Under the pieces are notes generated by a model that saw only the letters and a list, made by a program, of their open reading frames with translations, was not told the origin of the DNA and did not search any database. This document shows positions 31,590-42,222 of a stretch of DNA of 64,000 nucleotides, in pieces. The stretch covers positions 16,028 to 80,027 of the forward strand of contig VGFQ01000012.1 of NCBI GenBank assembly GCA_016868815.1. Reading direction: 5' to 3'. The number at the start of each line of letters is the position of its first letter. Position 1 is the first letter of the stretch. The position numbers were made by a program, and so were the translations under genes. Source of the stretch: Bacteroidota bacterium. Its GTDB lineage: Bacteria; Bacteroidota; Bacteroidia; Chitinophagales; Chitinophagaceae.

Positions 31590-32249
31590 TCAATCCTTCC
31601 ACAGGAAGGGAAAGAGGATCAGGGAGAGTACGGCTACCGATATATCCAGGGCTAAGAGGAGCATGACAACTTCTAATGGACTTGACGTGGCGAATGATTC
31701 TCCCAACACGGTCTTGGAAAGCCGCATCAGCAGCAGCAGTTGTGGGAGGATGAGGGGAAAGCCCAGGATCGCCATCAGTGAGGCTTGCTGCAGCGCCTTG
31801 GTGGCAATGGCTGCCAGCATGGTGAAGACCAATGATAGTCCGGCTGAACCCAGCCAGCTGATGCCAAAGAACCGCAGAGCCTCTGTGGTAGGGTCTCCCA
31901 TGAAGGCCAGGAAGAGGAGGAGGGAGGCCGTGTTCATCACCGTCATGAGCAGGAGGTTGTAGGTCAACTTCGCGGTCATGAACTCTGCCGGGCTGACAAC
32001 CGTATGGAAGTACAACATCCGTCCCTGGGATTCCTGGAGGAAGGACTTGGCTACGGCGTTGATGCAGATAAAAAGCTGCGTCACCCAAAATAAGGCCATC
32101 CATATGTCGGCTTCGGGCTGTTCGATGGTCAGATAGAGGACAAAGATGGTGGACAGCACATACAGGAGTACGCCGTAGAATGCATGTCGTTGACGCAACT
32201 CCAGCAGGATATCTTTTTGGATCAGCAGCCAGACAGACTTCGTTCTCAT
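31590..32249 (-). CDS. ccmB: Heme exporter protein CcmB
   Basis: LLIQKDILLELRQRHAFYGVLLYVLSTIFV, FICINAVAKSFLQESQGRMLYFHTVVSPAEFMTAKLTYN. Confidence 0.86.
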   Translation of the reverse strand: MRTKSVWLLIQKDILLELRQRHAFYGVLLYVLSTIFVLYLTIEQPEADIWMALFWVTQLFICINAVAKSFLQESQGRMLYFHTVVSPAEFMTAKLTYNLLLMTVMNTASLLLFLAFMGDPTTEALRFFGISWLGSAGLSLVFTMLAAIATKALQQASLMAILGFPLILPQLLLLMRLSKTVLGESFATSSPLEVVMLLLALDISVAVLSLILFPFLWKD

Positions 32250-32264
32250 GTGTGGACGGTTGGC

Positions 32265-32855
32265 TTAGGGCTGGGGAGGGTCTGATGGAGGGTCGTTACG
32301 GAAACAAATCCGACAACGGGGCTCATAAAGATTTTTTTCTCCGATCAGTACCTGCTTGTCGCCCCCGGTGATGCGGTAGGAGTAGTGGGCGATCGAGCCG
32401 CAGCGCTGGCAGATGGCATGGAGTTTGGTAACATAATCTGCCAGAGAGAGGAGTTGCGGCATCGGACCGAAGGGTTTGCCTAGATAGTCCATGTCGAGCC
32501 CTGCCACGATCACCCGGATGCCTCTGTTGGCCAGCGCTTCACAGAGATCTACGACGGAGGGGTCGAAAAACTGCGCTTCGTCAATGCCTATGACGTCCAC
32601 TTCACCGATATGTTGTATGATTTGCTCGCTGTGTGCGACAGCGATGGACTCAAACCATTGTTCGTCGTGGGAGACGATTCGTGCTGTGTGGTACCGGTTG
32701 TCCATGGCCGGCTTGAATACCTTACTGCTGAGGTTAGCGATCCGCACTCGCTTCATGCGCCGGATCAGTTCTTCGGTCTTACCTGAGAACATGGACCCGC
32801 AGATCACTTCGATCCAACCGCCCGGGCCTTGTCGGATATGGGGTTCAATGAACAT
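32265..32855 (-). CDS. tdk: Thymidine kinase
   Basis: GWIEVICGSMFSGKTEELIRRMKR, IGIDEAQFFDPSVV, VIVAGLDMDYLGKPFGPMPQLL. Start chosen at MFIEPHIRQ. Confidence 0.96.
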   Translation of the reverse strand: MFIEPHIRQGPGGWIEVICGSMFSGKTEELIRRMKRVRIANLSSKVFKPAMDNRYHTARIVSHDEQWFESIAVAHSEQIIQHIGEVDVIGIDEAQFFDPSVVDLCEALANRGIRVIVAGLDMDYLGKPFGPMPQLLSLADYVTKLHAICQRCGSIAHYSYRITGGDKQVLIGEKNLYEPRCRICFRNDPPSDPPQP

Positions 32856-32930
32856 CTTGGTGCGGAGGAATGATCGTAGTATTGTTGTATCAAATACCGG
32901 ATAACCGAACGGCAAAAATATCCATTTCAT

Positions 32931-33611
32931 ATGGAAAGGATTGAGATTCTTGTTGACATACTCAGGGATCAAATTCGAAAAGGAGCCCCTAGGGAAAGCG
33001 TGCTGTGGACGTTGGGGATGATCCGGAACGAAGTCTTGCAGATGGCTTCTGCCCCTCAGGAGACGGTTGCTCCTGTTGGCGAGGATAACCGTAGATCCGT
33101 TCAGGATGCGGATGCCAGCGGGGCTGATGCATGGATGAAGGCTCTAGAGCCCTTGGACAATCAATCGGGTCAAAGGTCCTCAGAAGTCCAGGCCAGCCCT
33201 ATGCAGTTGTCGGACCTGGAATCATCCAACGCCAAACCCATGGCATCGGCTAAGTCTCCGGTGCAAAGTGGTAGCATGGTAGAGGTCAATCAGGTCATCG
33301 CCATACCGGCAGCCTCTCTAAACGATACGCTGCGGCAGGATGAGTCGGACTTGGCTCATCACCTGCGCCCGGAGGTTTTACTAGACCTGCGACAGGCCGT
33401 CGGTATCAACGATCGTTTCCGTTACATCAGTGAACTTTTTCAAGGCGATGCGGCCTTATTTGACCAGGCCATCGGAGTGCTCAATGACATATCTGACTTT
33501 ACGGAGGCTATCGAATGGATCGATCGGTTCTTACTCGTGGCGAGGAACTGGAATCCGGAAGACGCCCTGGTCCGCCAGTTTTATGGCTTGCTTAAGAGCC
33601 GGTTTGTATGA
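32931..33611 (+). CDS. Hypothetical protein
   Basis: Divergent from tdk. C-terminal GINDRFRYISELFQGDAALFDQAIGVLND resembles Bacteroidota uncharacterised proteins. Confidence 0.6.
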   Translation: MERIEILVDILRDQIRKGAPRESVLWTLGMIRNEVLQMASAPQETVAPVGEDNRRSVQDADASGADAWMKALEPLDNQSGQRSSEVQASPMQLSDLESSNAKPMASAKSPVQSGSMVEVNQVIAIPAASLNDTLRQDESDLAHHLRPEVLLDLRQAVGINDRFRYISELFQGDAALFDQAIGVLNDISDFTEAIEWIDRFLLVARNWNPEDALVRQFYGLLKSRFV

Positions 33612-34849
33612 ATGTAACGCAAGACTGACTCGGTGGCACCGGCTTGGGATTGTACATAGCGTGCGTTTCCTTGTCCAAGCTCGGTACACAAGGTTTGATT
33701 GGACAGAAGCTCACTGATCTGGCAGTACAGGGTTTCTGCATCTCCCACGCTGTAAGCGCTCTTTAACGATAGGAGGTCATAGGCTTCTCTGGACCGTTCA
33801 TACTGAGGGCCAAAAAAAACGGGGATACCATAGACGGCCGCTTCCAGGATGTTATGGATACCGCTGCGGTTGAACCCACCGCCGACATAGGCAATCGTCG
33901 CATATTGGTATATGCTGGAGAGCCATCCGAAATTATCCACCAACAGGCATCTGCCTTGCAGCTGCGTCGGTGTGGGGTTGTCAAGCGATGTGCAATTAGA
34001 AAAACGGAAGGTGCCGGGGATTCTTTTCTCCAGGTTGGAGAGTCGTTGCTCATCGAACGCATGTGGTGCGATCAGGATGACTAAGTCGGGCAACAGGTCT
34101 GCCAGCTGAGCCAGCAGCCGTTCGTCATCGGGCCAAGTACTTCCTGCCACCAGTGTCTGCCGGCCTTGTATAAAGGCTGCCATCCAGGGCACGGGCACCG
34201 GAGAAGAGGCGATGGAAAGTACTTGGTCGAAGCGTGTATCCCCGCTCACTTCGGCCATCGCACCGAGCCCTATTTGGTTGAGTAGCTGCCAAGATGATAG
34301 ATCTTGAACAAACAACCTGCTATAGTATGCGAGCATTTCTCTCCAAAAGCCGCCGTATCGTCGGAAAAAGGGTTGTGTGGGTCGGAATATGGCAGCGATG
34401 GATAAGGTAGGAATCCCACGCTGGGAAAGTTCGGAGAGGTAGTACTGCCAGTGCTCATATTTAACGAAGATGGCCAGGCTAGGCTTAACCTGTGCCAGAA
34501 AATGGCGGGAGCGGTGTCGGCCATCCAGGGGTAGATAGCATACCAGGTCTGCAACCGCATAATGCTTGCGGATCTCATAGCCTGAGGGCGAAAAGAAAGT
34601 GAGCAGGATCCGATGTTGCGGAAAGGCCTGTCGGATGGCTTCCAATACCGGCCTCCCCTGTTCAAACTCCCCCAGCGAGGCACAATGCATCCAAACGACC
34701 GGCTCCTTTGGGTGGTTTCGAAGGCTTGCCAATGGCTTTTCCGGATGCGTTCGGCCCCTCACCCAGGCCTTTGCTTTGGGGTTTACCTGAGCTGCCAGAT
34801 GGATGAGGATGCCGTAGGCAGCGAGAAAAAAATCATAAAGAAGTAGCAT
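33581..34849 (-). CDS. waaA: 3-deoxy-D-manno-octulosonic acid transferase
   Basis: WMHCASLGEFEQGRPVLEAIR, LLTFFSPSGYEIRK, VAGSTWPDDERLL, AYVGGGFNRSGIHNILEAAVYGIPVFFGPQY. Confidence 0.93.
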   Translation of the reverse strand: MLLLYDFFLAAYGILIHLAAQVNPKAKAWVRGRTHPEKPLASLRNHPKEPVVWMHCASLGEFEQGRPVLEAIRQAFPQHRILLTFFSPSGYEIRKHYAVADLVCYLPLDGRHRSRHFLAQVKPSLAIFVKYEHWQYYLSELSQRGIPTLSIAAIFRPTQPFFRRYGGFWREMLAYYSRLFVQDLSSWQLLNQIGLGAMAEVSGDTRFDQVLSIASSPVPVPWMAAFIQGRQTLVAGSTWPDDERLLAQLADLLPDLVILIAPHAFDEQRLSNLEKRIPGTFRFSNCTSLDNPTPTQLQGRCLLVDNFGWLSSIYQYATIAYVGGGFNRSGIHNILEAAVYGIPVFFGPQYERSREAYDLLSLKSAYSVGDAETLYCQISELLSNQTLCTELGQGNARYVQSQAGATESVLRYIHTNRLLSKP

Positions 34850-34925
34850 CTTGCTCAGTAGGCCATAAAGCTACGCGCATTCTCTGCAGCAAGGGCAATT
34901 TTCATAATTTTGAAACTTCAAAATA

Positions 34926-36065
34926 TTGTCTATGAGGCCAGTACAGATGGTTGACCTGAAACAACAGTATCTTGCCATGCAAGCTGAGATAGACGAAGCC
35001 ATCCGCAGGGTACTCGACAGCTCTGTCTTCATCGGTGGCCAGTCGGTAGAGGAGTTCTCACAACACCTGGCTGCATGGACCGGCTCCCGGTATGTGATCC
35101 CCTGTGCGAATGGAACGGATGCTTTGCAGATTGCTTTGATGGCCTTGGGACTCGAGCCCGGCGATGAGGTCATCACCCCTTCCTTTACATATATCGCCAC
35201 CACAGAGGTGGTCGCCCTTCTCCGCTTGAAGCCCATCTTTGTCGATGTAGACCCCAGGACTTTCTGCATGGATGCCAATGCATTGGAGCGGGCGATCACG
35301 CCCAAAACCCGTGCCATCGTGCCTGTCCACCTCTATGGCCAACCGGCGGCCATGGATGAAATCATGACCCTGGCGGATCGACATGGGCTCTATGTAGTCG
35401 AAGATAATGCCCAAGCCATCGGAGCCCGATACCGTTTCTATGACGGCACAGAAAGACAGACCGGCACAATGGGTACCATTGGGACGACCTCCTTTTTTCC
35501 TTCCAAGAATCTAGGTTGTTATGGCGATGGAGGTGCGATCTTTACCCAAGATGCATCGCTGGCAGATCGGATGCGCATGATTGCCAATCATGGCCAGCGC
35601 ATCCGCTATTATCATGATTTGGTGGGATGCAATTCCCGACTGGATGCCATCCAGGCCGCGATCCTCGATGTCAAACTCCGGCGGCTAGAAGGGTACATAG
35701 TGTCCAGACGTCAAGCCGCAGCTGCATACGACGAGGCATTCAAGACTGAAGACCGGATCCTGACTCCATGGGTGGATCCGCGGGGTACGCATGTCTACCA
35801 CCAATATACCCTTCAGTTGGAAGGGGTTGACCGCGATGAACTTCAGCGGTATCTTGCGGACCGATCCATACCAACTATGATCTATTACCCTGTCCCGGCG
35901 CATCGTCAACGTATGTTCACCCAGCTGGGTGCTGGGGGGGAAGACCTGCCCGTCACCGACTGGCTGACGGGTCGTGTTCTTTCTCTCCCCATCCATACAG
36001 AGATGGACGCCGAGCTAACGGAAAGGATTGCGACAGCGGTGCTCGACTTCATCCACAAAAACTGA
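34926..36065 (+). CDS. DegT/DnrJ/EryC1/StrS family sugar aminotransferase
   Basis: VIPCANGTDALQIALMALGLEPGDEVITPSFTYIATTEVV, VEDNAQAIGARY, TSFFPSKNLGCYGDGGAIFT. Confidence 0.93.
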   Translation: MSMRPVQMVDLKQQYLAMQAEIDEAIRRVLDSSVFIGGQSVEEFSQHLAAWTGSRYVIPCANGTDALQIALMALGLEPGDEVITPSFTYIATTEVVALLRLKPIFVDVDPRTFCMDANALERAITPKTRAIVPVHLYGQPAAMDEIMTLADRHGLYVVEDNAQAIGARYRFYDGTERQTGTMGTIGTTSFFPSKNLGCYGDGGAIFTQDASLADRMRMIANHGQRIRYYHDLVGCNSRLDAIQAAILDVKLRRLEGYIVSRRQAAAAYDEAFKTEDRILTPWVDPRGTHVYHQYTLQLEGVDRDELQRYLADRSIPTMIYYPVPAHRQRMFTQLGAGGEDLPVTDWLTGRVLSLPIHTEMDAELTERIATAVLDFIHKN

Positions 36066-36069
36066 CTTC

Positions 36070-37392
36070 ATGAAAATCTCCGTTGTAGGTACAGGCTATG
36101 TGGGCCTAGTATCTGGTACTTGTTTCGCTGAAACGGGTAACTATGTGACGTGCGTAGACATCGATCCCAAAAAAGTTGATAAACTCCGATCTGGCCAAAT
36201 CACCATCTTTGAGCCGGGCCTCGAGAAGCTCTTCCTTCGCAACCTCAAGGAAGGTCGCCTGCATTTCACGACGGACCTGCAGGAAGGAATCCGCGAGGCA
36301 GAAATCATCTTCCTGGCCCTGCCCACCCCCCCGGGAGAAGACGGATCGGCAGATTTGAAATACGTACTTGGAGTGGCTCGAGACCTTGGCAAGATCCTTG
36401 ACCGCTACGTGGTGGTTGTGGACAAGAGCACCGTCCCGGTAGGTACTGCGGAAAAAGTGCGTTCCGCCATCACCGAATATTTTCAAGGTGAGTTCGACGT
36501 TGTCTCCAACCCGGAATTCTTGCGGGAAGGAGTGGCGGTAGATGATTTTATGAAGCCGGACCGGGTCGTCCTGGGAACGGATTCCGAGCGCGCCCGCAAG
36601 CTCATGTCTGAATTGTACGCCCCTTATATCCGTTCCGGCAATCCCATCATCTTCATGGATGAACGCTCTGCAGAACTCACCAAATATGCCGCAAACTCTT
36701 TTCTGGCCACCAAAATTTCGTTTATGAACGAGATCGCCCAGCTATGTGAGCGCCTGGGCGCTGATGTCGACCTGGTGCGCAGGGGCATTGGTAGCGATGA
36801 ACGCATCGGTAAGCGCTTCCTGTTCCCGGGTATAGGCTACGGGGGGAGTTGCTTCCCCAAAGACGTACAGGCCTTGGTCAAAAGCGCTATAGAGGTGGGC
36901 TATGACTTTCAGATTCTGAATGCGGTGATGGAGGTCAATGAAAAGCAAAAACTGCATCTTTTGCCTTCCATTCGTTCCCATTTCGGAGGAAAGCTCAGGG
37001 GAAAGCATTTTGCCCTCTGGGGACTGGCCTTCAAGCCCAATACAGACGATATTCGCGAAGCCCCAGCCTTGATCATGATTGACGCCTTGCTCGCAGAAGG
37101 GGCCAGCGTTTGTTGTTTTGACCCTGAAGCCATGAATAATGTCAGGGCGGTGTATGGTGATCGTATCTGCTTTGCCGAGAATCCCTATGATGCCCTGGCG
37201 GATGCAGATGCACTGATCATCGCTACCGAGTGGAATGAGTTCCGCACGCCCGACTTCCTCCGAATCGTCAAGCATTTGAAAAACAGGATTATCTTCGACG
37301 GCCGCAACTTATTTGACGTAGATGCCATCAGGGACCTCGGGTTCCATTATGTCAGCGTAGGTAGATCGGCATCCCTGCCCATCGTAAAATAG
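36070..37392 (+). CDS. ugd: UDP-glucose 6-dehydrogenase
   Basis: [75 protein letters not shown]. Confidence 0.95.
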   Translation: MKISVVGTGYVGLVSGTCFAETGNYVTCVDIDPKKVDKLRSGQITIFEPGLEKLFLRNLKEGRLHFTTDLQEGIREAEIIFLALPTPPGEDGSADLKYVLGVARDLGKILDRYVVVVDKSTVPVGTAEKVRSAITEYFQGEFDVVSNPEFLREGVAVDDFMKPDRVVLGTDSERARKLMSELYAPYIRSGNPIIFMDERSAELTKYAANSFLATKISFMNEIAQLCERLGADVDLVRRGIGSDERIGKRFLFPGIGYGGSCFPKDVQALVKSAIEVGYDFQILNAVMEVNEKQKLHLLPSIRSHFGGKLRGKHFALWGLAFKPNTDDIREAPALIMIDALLAEGASVCCFDPEAMNNVRAVYGDRICFAENPYDALADADALIIATEWNEFRTPDFLRIVKHLKNRIIFDGRNLFDVDAIRDLGFHYVSVGRSASLPIVK

Positions 37393-37396
37393 CATT

Positions 37397-38380
37397 ATGG
37401 ACAGAAAAAGAGTACTCATCACGGGGGCTGCTGGATTTCTGGGATCACACCTATGCGATAGATTTATTCGGGAAGGATGTGATGTCATCGGGATGGATAA
37501 CCTGGTCACAGGGGACCTTCGCAACATCGAGCACCTGTTTCGCCTCAAGGAATTCGAATTCTATCACCACGATGTCTCGAAGTTTATCCATGTGCCTGGC
37601 CGCATAGACTATATCCTGCATTTCGCCTCCCCTGCTAGCCCGATCGACTATCTGAAAATCCCGATTCAGACCCTAAAGGTGGGAGCATTGGGAACGCATA
37701 ACTGCCTTGGACTCGCCAAGACAAAAAATGCCCGGATTTTAGTGGCCTCTACTTCCGAGGTATATGGAGACCCACTCGTGCATCCCCAAACGGAGGAGTA
37801 TTGGGGAAATGTTAACCCTGTGGGTCCAAGAGGTGTATATGATGAGGCCAAGCGCTTCATGGAGTCCATCACCATGGCCTACCATACCTTTCATGGATTA
37901 GAGACCCGGATCGTCCGGATCTTCAACACCTATGGGCCAAAGATGCGGCTGAACGATGGCAGAGCCTTGCCGGCATTCATCGGGCAGGCACTGCGCGGAG
38001 AGGACCTGACCGTATTTGGCGATGGCAGCCAGACCCGTTCTTTCTGTTATGTGGACGATCTGGTGGAAGGCATCTATCGGCTCTTGCTCTCGGATTATGC
38101 CTATCCCGTTAACATCGGAAATCCTATTGAAATTTCCCTGCTAGACTTTGCCCGTGAAATCATCTCCCTGACTGGCACTGACCGGAAGATTGCCTTCAAG
38201 CCATTGCCAGTGGACGACCCCAAACAACGCAAGCCAGACATCAGCAAGGCAAAAAGCCTGCTCGGCTGGGAGCCGAAGGTAGACCGCTCCACGGGCCTCC
38301 GCATCACCTATGAATATTTCAAATCCCTGCCCCCTGAAGACCTTTACCGCCAACCAAAGGAATTCAACTTTAGCAGATAA
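37397..38380 (+). CDS. UDP-glucuronate decarboxylase (UXS)-like SDR
   Basis: [85 protein letters not shown]. Confidence 0.92.
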   Translation: MDRKRVLITGAAGFLGSHLCDRFIREGCDVIGMDNLVTGDLRNIEHLFRLKEFEFYHHDVSKFIHVPGRIDYILHFASPASPIDYLKIPIQTLKVGALGTHNCLGLAKTKNARILVASTSEVYGDPLVHPQTEEYWGNVNPVGPRGVYDEAKRFMESITMAYHTFHGLETRIVRIFNTYGPKMRLNDGRALPAFIGQALRGEDLTVFGDGSQTRSFCYVDDLVEGIYRLLLSDYAYPVNIGNPIEISLLDFAREIISLTGTDRKIAFKPLPVDDPKQRKPDISKAKSLLGWEPKVDRSTGLRITYEYFKSLPPEDLYRQPKEFNFSR

Positions 38381-38382
38381 TT

Positions 38383-39678
38383 ATGAAAATCTACCAAGAC
38401 CTTCTCGACGGGAAGGCTAAGCTGGGCGTTATCGGTCTTGGGTATGTTGGTCTGCCCATAGCTCTGGAGTTTGCCAAGCGCGTTCATGTGATCGGGTTTG
38501 ATATCAACACCAAACGCATCTGTATGATGCAGATGGGCATCGATCCCAGCAAAGAGGTCGACGAATCCGAATTCAAAGGCCGCAATATTGTCTTCACGGA
38601 TAACATCGACATGCTCCGAGAAGTCCGTTTCTTTGTTGTGGCGGTCCCTACGCCGGTGGATGGCTTCAACATCCCGGATCTGAAGCCAGTCCTAGGGGCT
38701 TCCGAGACCATAGGGAAAATCATCAAGACAGGAGATTACGTCGTCTTTGAATCCACTGTATATCCGGGTTGCACTGAAGAGGACTGCCTGCCAATCATCG
38801 AACGCCTGTCAGGGCTCAGGGTCGGAACTGACTTCAAGCTGGGGTATTCTCCGGAACGCATCAACCCGGGCGACAAGAAGAATACCCTTCGGAATGTCGT
38901 CAAGATCGCGTCAGGCAGCGATGAAGTGTCTACTGAGGAGATTGCTAAGACATATGAATTGGTTGTAGATGCTGGCGTCTACCGGGCCCCGTCTATCAAA
39001 GTAGCTGAAGCAGCCAAGATCGTAGAAAACACGCAGCGCGACCTGAATATAGCCTTGATGAATGAGCTGTCCATGATCTTTGACCGAATGGGCATCAACA
39101 CCTACGATGTGCTAGAGGCAGCCGGTACCAAGTGGAACTTCCTGAAATTCTCGCCGGGGCTGGTGGGCGGGCATTGCATAGGTGTGGATCCATATTATCT
39201 TACACATAAGGCAGAAGCGCTGGGATATGACGCGAAAGTGATCGCCGCTTCCCGATTTATCAATGACAACATGGCCCGCAATGTGGCGCGGAAGGTCATC
39301 CAGCATGTACTCCGAAACGCTCAGGATGCGAACCACGCCCGGGTGTTGGTGAAAGGAGTAACCTTTAAGGAAGATGTCAGTGATATCCGAAATTCCAAGA
39401 TCATCGATACCGTCAAAGAGATACAGTCTTTCAACATCGCTGTAGATATTGTAGATCCATTTGCCCAACCAGATGAGGTCGAGTATGAGTATGGACTGAA
39501 GCTAGCTATAGAGGATGGGCGTGATTATGACGCGGTGATCATCGCTACAGCGCACTCGCCCTATAAGTCGCTCCGCCCCGAAGAATTGTACGCCCTATGT
39601 AGGCCATCGGGGCTTATCGCAGACCTCAAAGGGATTTTTAAAGGACAGATCAAGGAGCGCGACTACTGGAGCCTGTAA
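38383..39678 (+). CDS. Nucleotide-sugar dehydrogenase (WbpO/TviB-type, UDP-HexNAc 6-dehydrogenase)
   Basis: LGVIGLGYVGLPIALEFAKR, FESTVYPGCTEEDCLPIIE, SPERINPGDKKNTL, GLVGGHCIGVDPYYLTHKAE. Confidence 0.9.
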   Translation: MKIYQDLLDGKAKLGVIGLGYVGLPIALEFAKRVHVIGFDINTKRICMMQMGIDPSKEVDESEFKGRNIVFTDNIDMLREVRFFVVAVPTPVDGFNIPDLKPVLGASETIGKIIKTGDYVVFESTVYPGCTEEDCLPIIERLSGLRVGTDFKLGYSPERINPGDKKNTLRNVVKIASGSDEVSTEEIAKTYELVVDAGVYRAPSIKVAEAAKIVENTQRDLNIALMNELSMIFDRMGINTYDVLEAAGTKWNFLKFSPGLVGGHCIGVDPYYLTHKAEALGYDAKVIAASRFINDNMARNVARKVIQHVLRNAQDANHARVLVKGVTFKEDVSDIRNSKIIDTVKEIQSFNIAVDIVDPFAQPDEVEYEYGLKLAIEDGRDYDAVIIATAHSPYKSLRPEELYALCRPSGLIADLKGIFKGQIKERDYWSL

Positions 39679-39694
39679 TCGAAAATATACACAG

Positions 39695-40747
39695 ATGCAG
39701 AGGAAGCTGTTGGTCACTGGGGGGGCAGGATTTATTGGTTCTCATGTGGTGCGGCGGCTGGTAGCACGCTACCCTTCTTACCAGATTCTCAACCTGGATG
39801 CGCTTACCTATGCCGGGAACCTAGAGAATCTACGCGACGTGGAGGCTTCCCCCAACTATCAGTTTGTACATGCGGATATCACAGACGAAGCCGCCATGGA
39901 TCGGGTATTTGCCGATCACGTCGCCGACGCGGTCATTCACCTAGCAGCGGAAAGTCATGTCGACAGATCCATCCTCGATCCCCTGTCGTTCATCCGCACC
40001 AATGTGCTTGGAACGGCGGTACTCCTCAATGCAGCCCGCAAACACTGGGCTGGGAGAAGCGATGTGCTCTTTTATCATGTCTCTACAGACGAAGTGTATG
40101 GAAGCCTGGGGGATATCGGTTTTTTCACGGAGGATACGCCCTATGATCCCCGATCTCCTTATTCTGCCTCCAAGGCTTCTTCCGACCATCTCGTAAAGGC
40201 CTATCACCATACATTCGGGCTTCCGGTGGTCATCTCCAACTGTTCCAATAATTATGGCTCGCATCAGTTTCCGGAAAAGCTCATCCCGCTGATGATCCAT
40301 AATATTGTGCAGCGGAAGCCTCTGCCTGTCTATGGAGAAGGACTCAACGTGCGTGACTGGCTATGGGTGGAAGATCATGCCGCAGCGATCGACATCGTCT
40401 TTCATAAAGGTAGGCTTGGGGAGACCTACAATATCGGAGGTTTCAACGAGTGGAAAAATATCGATCTGGTACATCTGCTATGCCGGATCATGGATCGTAA
40501 GCTGCAGCGGGAAGCCGGTGACAGCGCATCCCTGATTACCTATGTCAAAGATCGGGCAGGCCATGACAGACGCTACGCCATTGACGCTTCCAAGATCCAA
40601 TGCGAGCTGGGCTGGAGTCCTTCCCTGCAGTTTGAAGAGGGGCTAGAGCGGACGGTTGAGTGGTATCTTGCCCATCCAGAATGGGTGGAACACATCACCA
40701 GTGGCAGCTATGCTGACTATTACCAACGGCAATACATCCATCGGTAA
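39695..40747 (+). CDS. rfbB: dTDP-glucose 4,6-dehydratase
   Basis: LVTGGAGFIGSHVVRRL, HLAAESHVDRSI, HVSTDEVYGSLGD, YSASKASSDHLVKAYHHTFGLPVVISNCSNNYG. Confidence 0.95.
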   Translation: MQRKLLVTGGAGFIGSHVVRRLVARYPSYQILNLDALTYAGNLENLRDVEASPNYQFVHADITDEAAMDRVFADHVADAVIHLAAESHVDRSILDPLSFIRTNVLGTAVLLNAARKHWAGRSDVLFYHVSTDEVYGSLGDIGFFTEDTPYDPRSPYSASKASSDHLVKAYHHTFGLPVVISNCSNNYGSHQFPEKLIPLMIHNIVQRKPLPVYGEGLNVRDWLWVEDHAAAIDIVFHKGRLGETYNIGGFNEWKNIDLVHLLCRIMDRKLQREAGDSASLITYVKDRAGHDRRYAIDASKIQCELGWSPSLQFEEGLERTVEWYLAHPEWVEHITSGSYADYYQRQYIHR

Positions 40748-40753
40748 CGACGA

Positions 40754-41311
40754 TTGATTATGAAAGTTCTTACTACCGCATTCCCGGGCGTACTTATCAT
40801 TGAGCCGGTCGTCTACCACGACAATCGGGGTTTGTTTCTGGAAGGATTCAATCATCATCGTTATCAGGAGTCTGGCATCCCATTCGAATGGGTGCAGGAT
40901 AACCTTTCCGCTTCTGTCCGGGGCGTCGTCCGGGGACTTCATTTCCAGAAGGATCCTGCCGCACAAACCAAGCTGGTGCAGGTGGTGCACGGATGCATCC
41001 TAGATGTCATACTAGACATCCGATTGGGTTCTCCTACGTTTGGTAAGCATATCAGTATTGAACTAGATGCACAACTTCGCCGCCAAATATTAATTCCCAG
41101 AGGCTTTGCACATGGTTTCTCCGTGCTCTCCCAGACAGCGGAGGTGATGTACAAGACGGATGCGTATTATAGTAAGACCTATGAGGCAGGCATCCTGTTC
41201 AACGACCCGGATTTGAAGATCGACTGGGGGATTTCTGCGGAGGATTACCTAGTCTCTCCGAGGGACAGGGCTATGCCCCCCCTCTGTAATCTTGGATATG
41301 CTTTCGAATGA
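40754..41311 (+). CDS. rfbC: dTDP-4-dehydrorhamnose 3,5-epimerase
   Basis: FEWVQDNLSASVRGVVRGLHFQKDPAAQTKLVQVVHG, ILIPRGFAHGFSVLS, NDPDLKIDWGI. Confidence 0.95.
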   Translation: MIMKVLTTAFPGVLIIEPVVYHDNRGLFLEGFNHHRYQESGIPFEWVQDNLSASVRGVVRGLHFQKDPAAQTKLVQVVHGCILDVILDIRLGSPTFGKHISIELDAQLRRQILIPRGFAHGFSVLSQTAEVMYKTDAYYSKTYEAGILFNDPDLKIDWGISAEDYLVSPRDRAMPPLCNLGYAFE

Positions 41312-42189
41312 GTCAGCACCACCCGCATCGTATTCTGGTCACAGGCGCTGACGGCCAGCTGGCTCAATGCATCCGGCTGGAGGCTGTACATCATCCCGAA
41401 CACACCTTTCGTTTTGTCACACGTGCAGACATGCCCATCGGCGACCCGGAAAAGGTCCGGGCCGTTTTCTTAGCATGGGCTCCCACCGTCTGCATCAACT
41501 GTGCCGCCTATACTGCGGTGGACAGGGCGGAGGTCGAAGAAACAGAGGCTCTCCACGTGAATGCAGTGGCGGTAGGCATCCTGGCGGCTGCCTGTCGGGA
41601 GCAGCGGGTACAACTGATCCATCTCTCAACTGACTATGTGTTTTCGGGAAATGCGCAGACTCCCTACCGGGAAGACGATCCGACCGAGCCATTGGGGGTG
41701 TATGGTGCCTCCAAGCGGGCTGGGGAGGTCCTTGCCCAGCAAGAGGCCCCCGAGAGCCTGGTCATCCGTACTTCCTGGGTTTATTCCGAAGTCGGGAAGA
41801 ACTTTTTGCTGACGATGGTCCGTCTGATGTCTGAGCGAGATTCAGTAGGTGTCATCTCAGACCAGTGGGGCTGTCCAACCTATGCCCGCGACCTGGCAGA
41901 TGCATTGCTTCGCATCATCGATGGTGGACGCTTCACCCCAGGGATCTACCACTATTGCAATGAGGGGGCCATCACTTGGTACCGTTTTGCGACGGCCATC
42001 CGAGACCTGCTGGGCAGCGCTTGCGAAGTAAGGTCGATTCCGACCCATGAATACCCCACCCCTGTTCGTCGGCCAGCCTACAGTGTCCTGGATACGCGTC
42101 GGTTCCGGCAAACATTTGGGATCATGCCCCCACCTTGGCTGGTCAGCCTGGAGGTTTGCCTTAGCCGGCTTAGGCATGCGCAAGGCTAA
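41308..42189 (+). CDS. rfbD: dTDP-4-dehydrorhamnose reductase
   Basis: ILVTGADGQLAQCIRL, CINCAAYTAVDRAEVE, HLSTDYVFSGNAQTPYREDDPTEPLGVYGASKRAGE. Confidence 0.95.
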   Translation: MSQHHPHRILVTGADGQLAQCIRLEAVHHPEHTFRFVTRADMPIGDPEKVRAVFLAWAPTVCINCAAYTAVDRAEVEETEALHVNAVAVGILAAACREQRVQLIHLSTDYVFSGNAQTPYREDDPTEPLGVYGASKRAGEVLAQQEAPESLVIRTSWVYSEVGKNFLLTMVRLMSERDSVGVISDQWGCPTYARDLADALLRIIDGGRFTPGIYHYCNEGAITWYRFATAIRDLLGSACEVRSIPTHEYPTPVRRPAYSVLDTRRFRQTFGIMPPPWLVSLEVCLSRLRHAQG

Positions 42190-42222
42190 AGCCTACGGCG
42201 TTTCCATACGGTTCGGGTATCT

